From: Rhodopirellula sp.
GTDB taxonomy: Bacteria > Planctomycetota > Planctomycetia > Pirellulales > Pirellulaceae
DNA length: 6,977 bases
Direction of reading: 5' to 3'
Assembly (NCBI GenBank): GCA_002712845.1
Contig: PAUV01000090.1
Location: 5,249-12,225 of the forward strand
Shown: positions 6,498-6,977 of the stretch, piece after piece
Layout of the letters: each line of letters begins with the position of its first letter
Position numbering within the stretch: position 1 is the first letter of the stretch
Translations under genes and position numbers: made by a program
The notes under the pieces: model-generated
Database searches by the model: none
Seen by the model: only the letters and a program-made list of their open reading frames with translations
What the model was told of the DNA's origin: nothing

Positions 6498-6977
6498 TCA
6501 CTTCGTTGCTGCTGGCAATTCCGGCAGACGCCCCTCTGCTGCCGAGGGAGAGCCAACTGCTCCACCTACACCAGAAGCACTGGGAAGGACCTCCGTCGAA
6601 GACGCTTGCGGAGCACGCCCCGTTTGCTCGCCCGCTTTTGCTTTCGCTGGCTCAGGTTTCCCAGAATCTTGATCATCTCTTGGTAACTGCCCAGCGCGAG
6701 ATTCATCATCCAGCCCTGCCGGAAGTGGCATTTCCAGAAGTGCTTCAGTTGCAGGGCTAGTTGCAGCAGACGTGTTCTGCTTCGCAGATGGATTGAATGG
6801 CCCACTGGTTAAAGGAGCAGGACTCGTTTTCATGCCGGGAAGAATGCTCGGCCGCAGGAACCGCCCAGTTCGGTATGCATCATACTCAGCACCCTTTGCC
6901 CATGGCCCCTCGGCAAGTTGCACGTTGTTGTAGGCCAAAAGCGACCCCGTCTCGCGATGAAAATCCCGGATCGCCAA
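6498..6977 (-). CDS. C-terminal fragment of a probable TolC-like outer-membrane protein
   Basis: The frame enters from the right edge and gives 159 residues before the TGA at 6498-6500; the start lies outside the window. The first 30 or so visible residues (AIRDFHRETGSLLAYNNVQLAEGPW, with AYR after it) resemble, from memory, the end of the last helical hairpin in planctomycete TolC-family efflux proteins, where a GPW motif follows the helix. TolC-like proteins form the outer-membrane channel of efflux and type I secretion systems. From about residue 45 the sequence becomes rich in Pro, Ala, Ser, Gly and charged residues without hydrophobic segments, so it is probably disordered. The tail is unusually long, over 100 residues. 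No partner genes (membrane fusion protein or inner-membrane pump) are visible here. The coding frame is likely real; the family assignment is tentative. Confidence 0.5.
   Translation of the reverse strand: MAIRDFHRETGSLLAYNNVQLAEGPWAKGAEYDAYRTGRFLRPSILPGMKTSPAPLTSGPFNPSAKQNTSAATSPATEALLEMPLPAGLDDESRAGQLPRDDQDSGKPEPAKAKAGEQTGRAPQASSTEVLPSASGVGGAVGSPSAAEGRLPELPAATK

Noticed and set aside
1..6977. tRNA or other RNA genes, insertion sequences, CRISPR repeats, attachment sites
   Set aside because: Genes fill nearly all of the window with housekeeping-type products. I saw no regularly spaced repeats, transposase motifs, terminal inverted repeats or tRNA-like cloverleaf in the gaps.

Overview
The window looks like ordinary chromosomal DNA from a free-living Gram-negative bacterium. 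My best guess is a planctomycete of the Pirellulales (Rhodopirellula-like). That guess rests on remembered resemblance of three products to planctomycete families: the LysR-type regulator with its MQLRTLELF start, the small two-helix membrane protein, and the GPW-containing C-terminus at the right edge. Moderate GC content and weak Shine-Dalgarno sites agree with it. No database was consulted.

Layout, left to right. At 1-2003 (minus strand, running off the left edge) is the N-terminal 667 codons of the large subunit of glutamate synthase (gltB), covering the whole glutaminase domain and most of the central domain. At 2121-3095 (minus) is a LysR-type regulator with a TTG start, placed 117 bp upstream of gltB on the same strand. 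At 3202-3465 (minus) is an 87-residue protein with two predicted membrane helices and no known function. At 3695-5635 (minus) is a single 646-codon gene joining uroporphyrinogen-III synthase (HemD) to uroporphyrinogen decarboxylase (HemE). At 5786-6448 (plus) is trmB, the tRNA guanine-N7 methyltransferase, divergent from the haem gene. At 6498-6977 (minus, cut by the right edge) is the C-terminus of a probable TolC-like outer-membrane protein with a long Pro/Ala/Ser-rich tail.

How they fit together. HemD-HemE carries two consecutive haem-pathway steps on one chain: hydroxymethylbilane to uroporphyrinogen III to coproporphyrinogen III. GltB would supply glutamate, and the adjacent LysR protein is a reasonable but unproven candidate regulator of it, by analogy with GltC of Bacillus. 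The remaining neighbours have no obvious functional link. There are no RNA genes, insertion sequences, CRISPR arrays or signs of recent transfer. No gene-free stretch exceeds 300 bases; the longest is 229 bp, at 3466-3694.

The most notable points are the HemD-HemE fusion, two adjacent 10-bp palindromes upstream of gltB, and a perfect 11-bp hairpin inside the helix-turn-helix coding part of the LysR gene. I did not see a convincing new multi-gene system.
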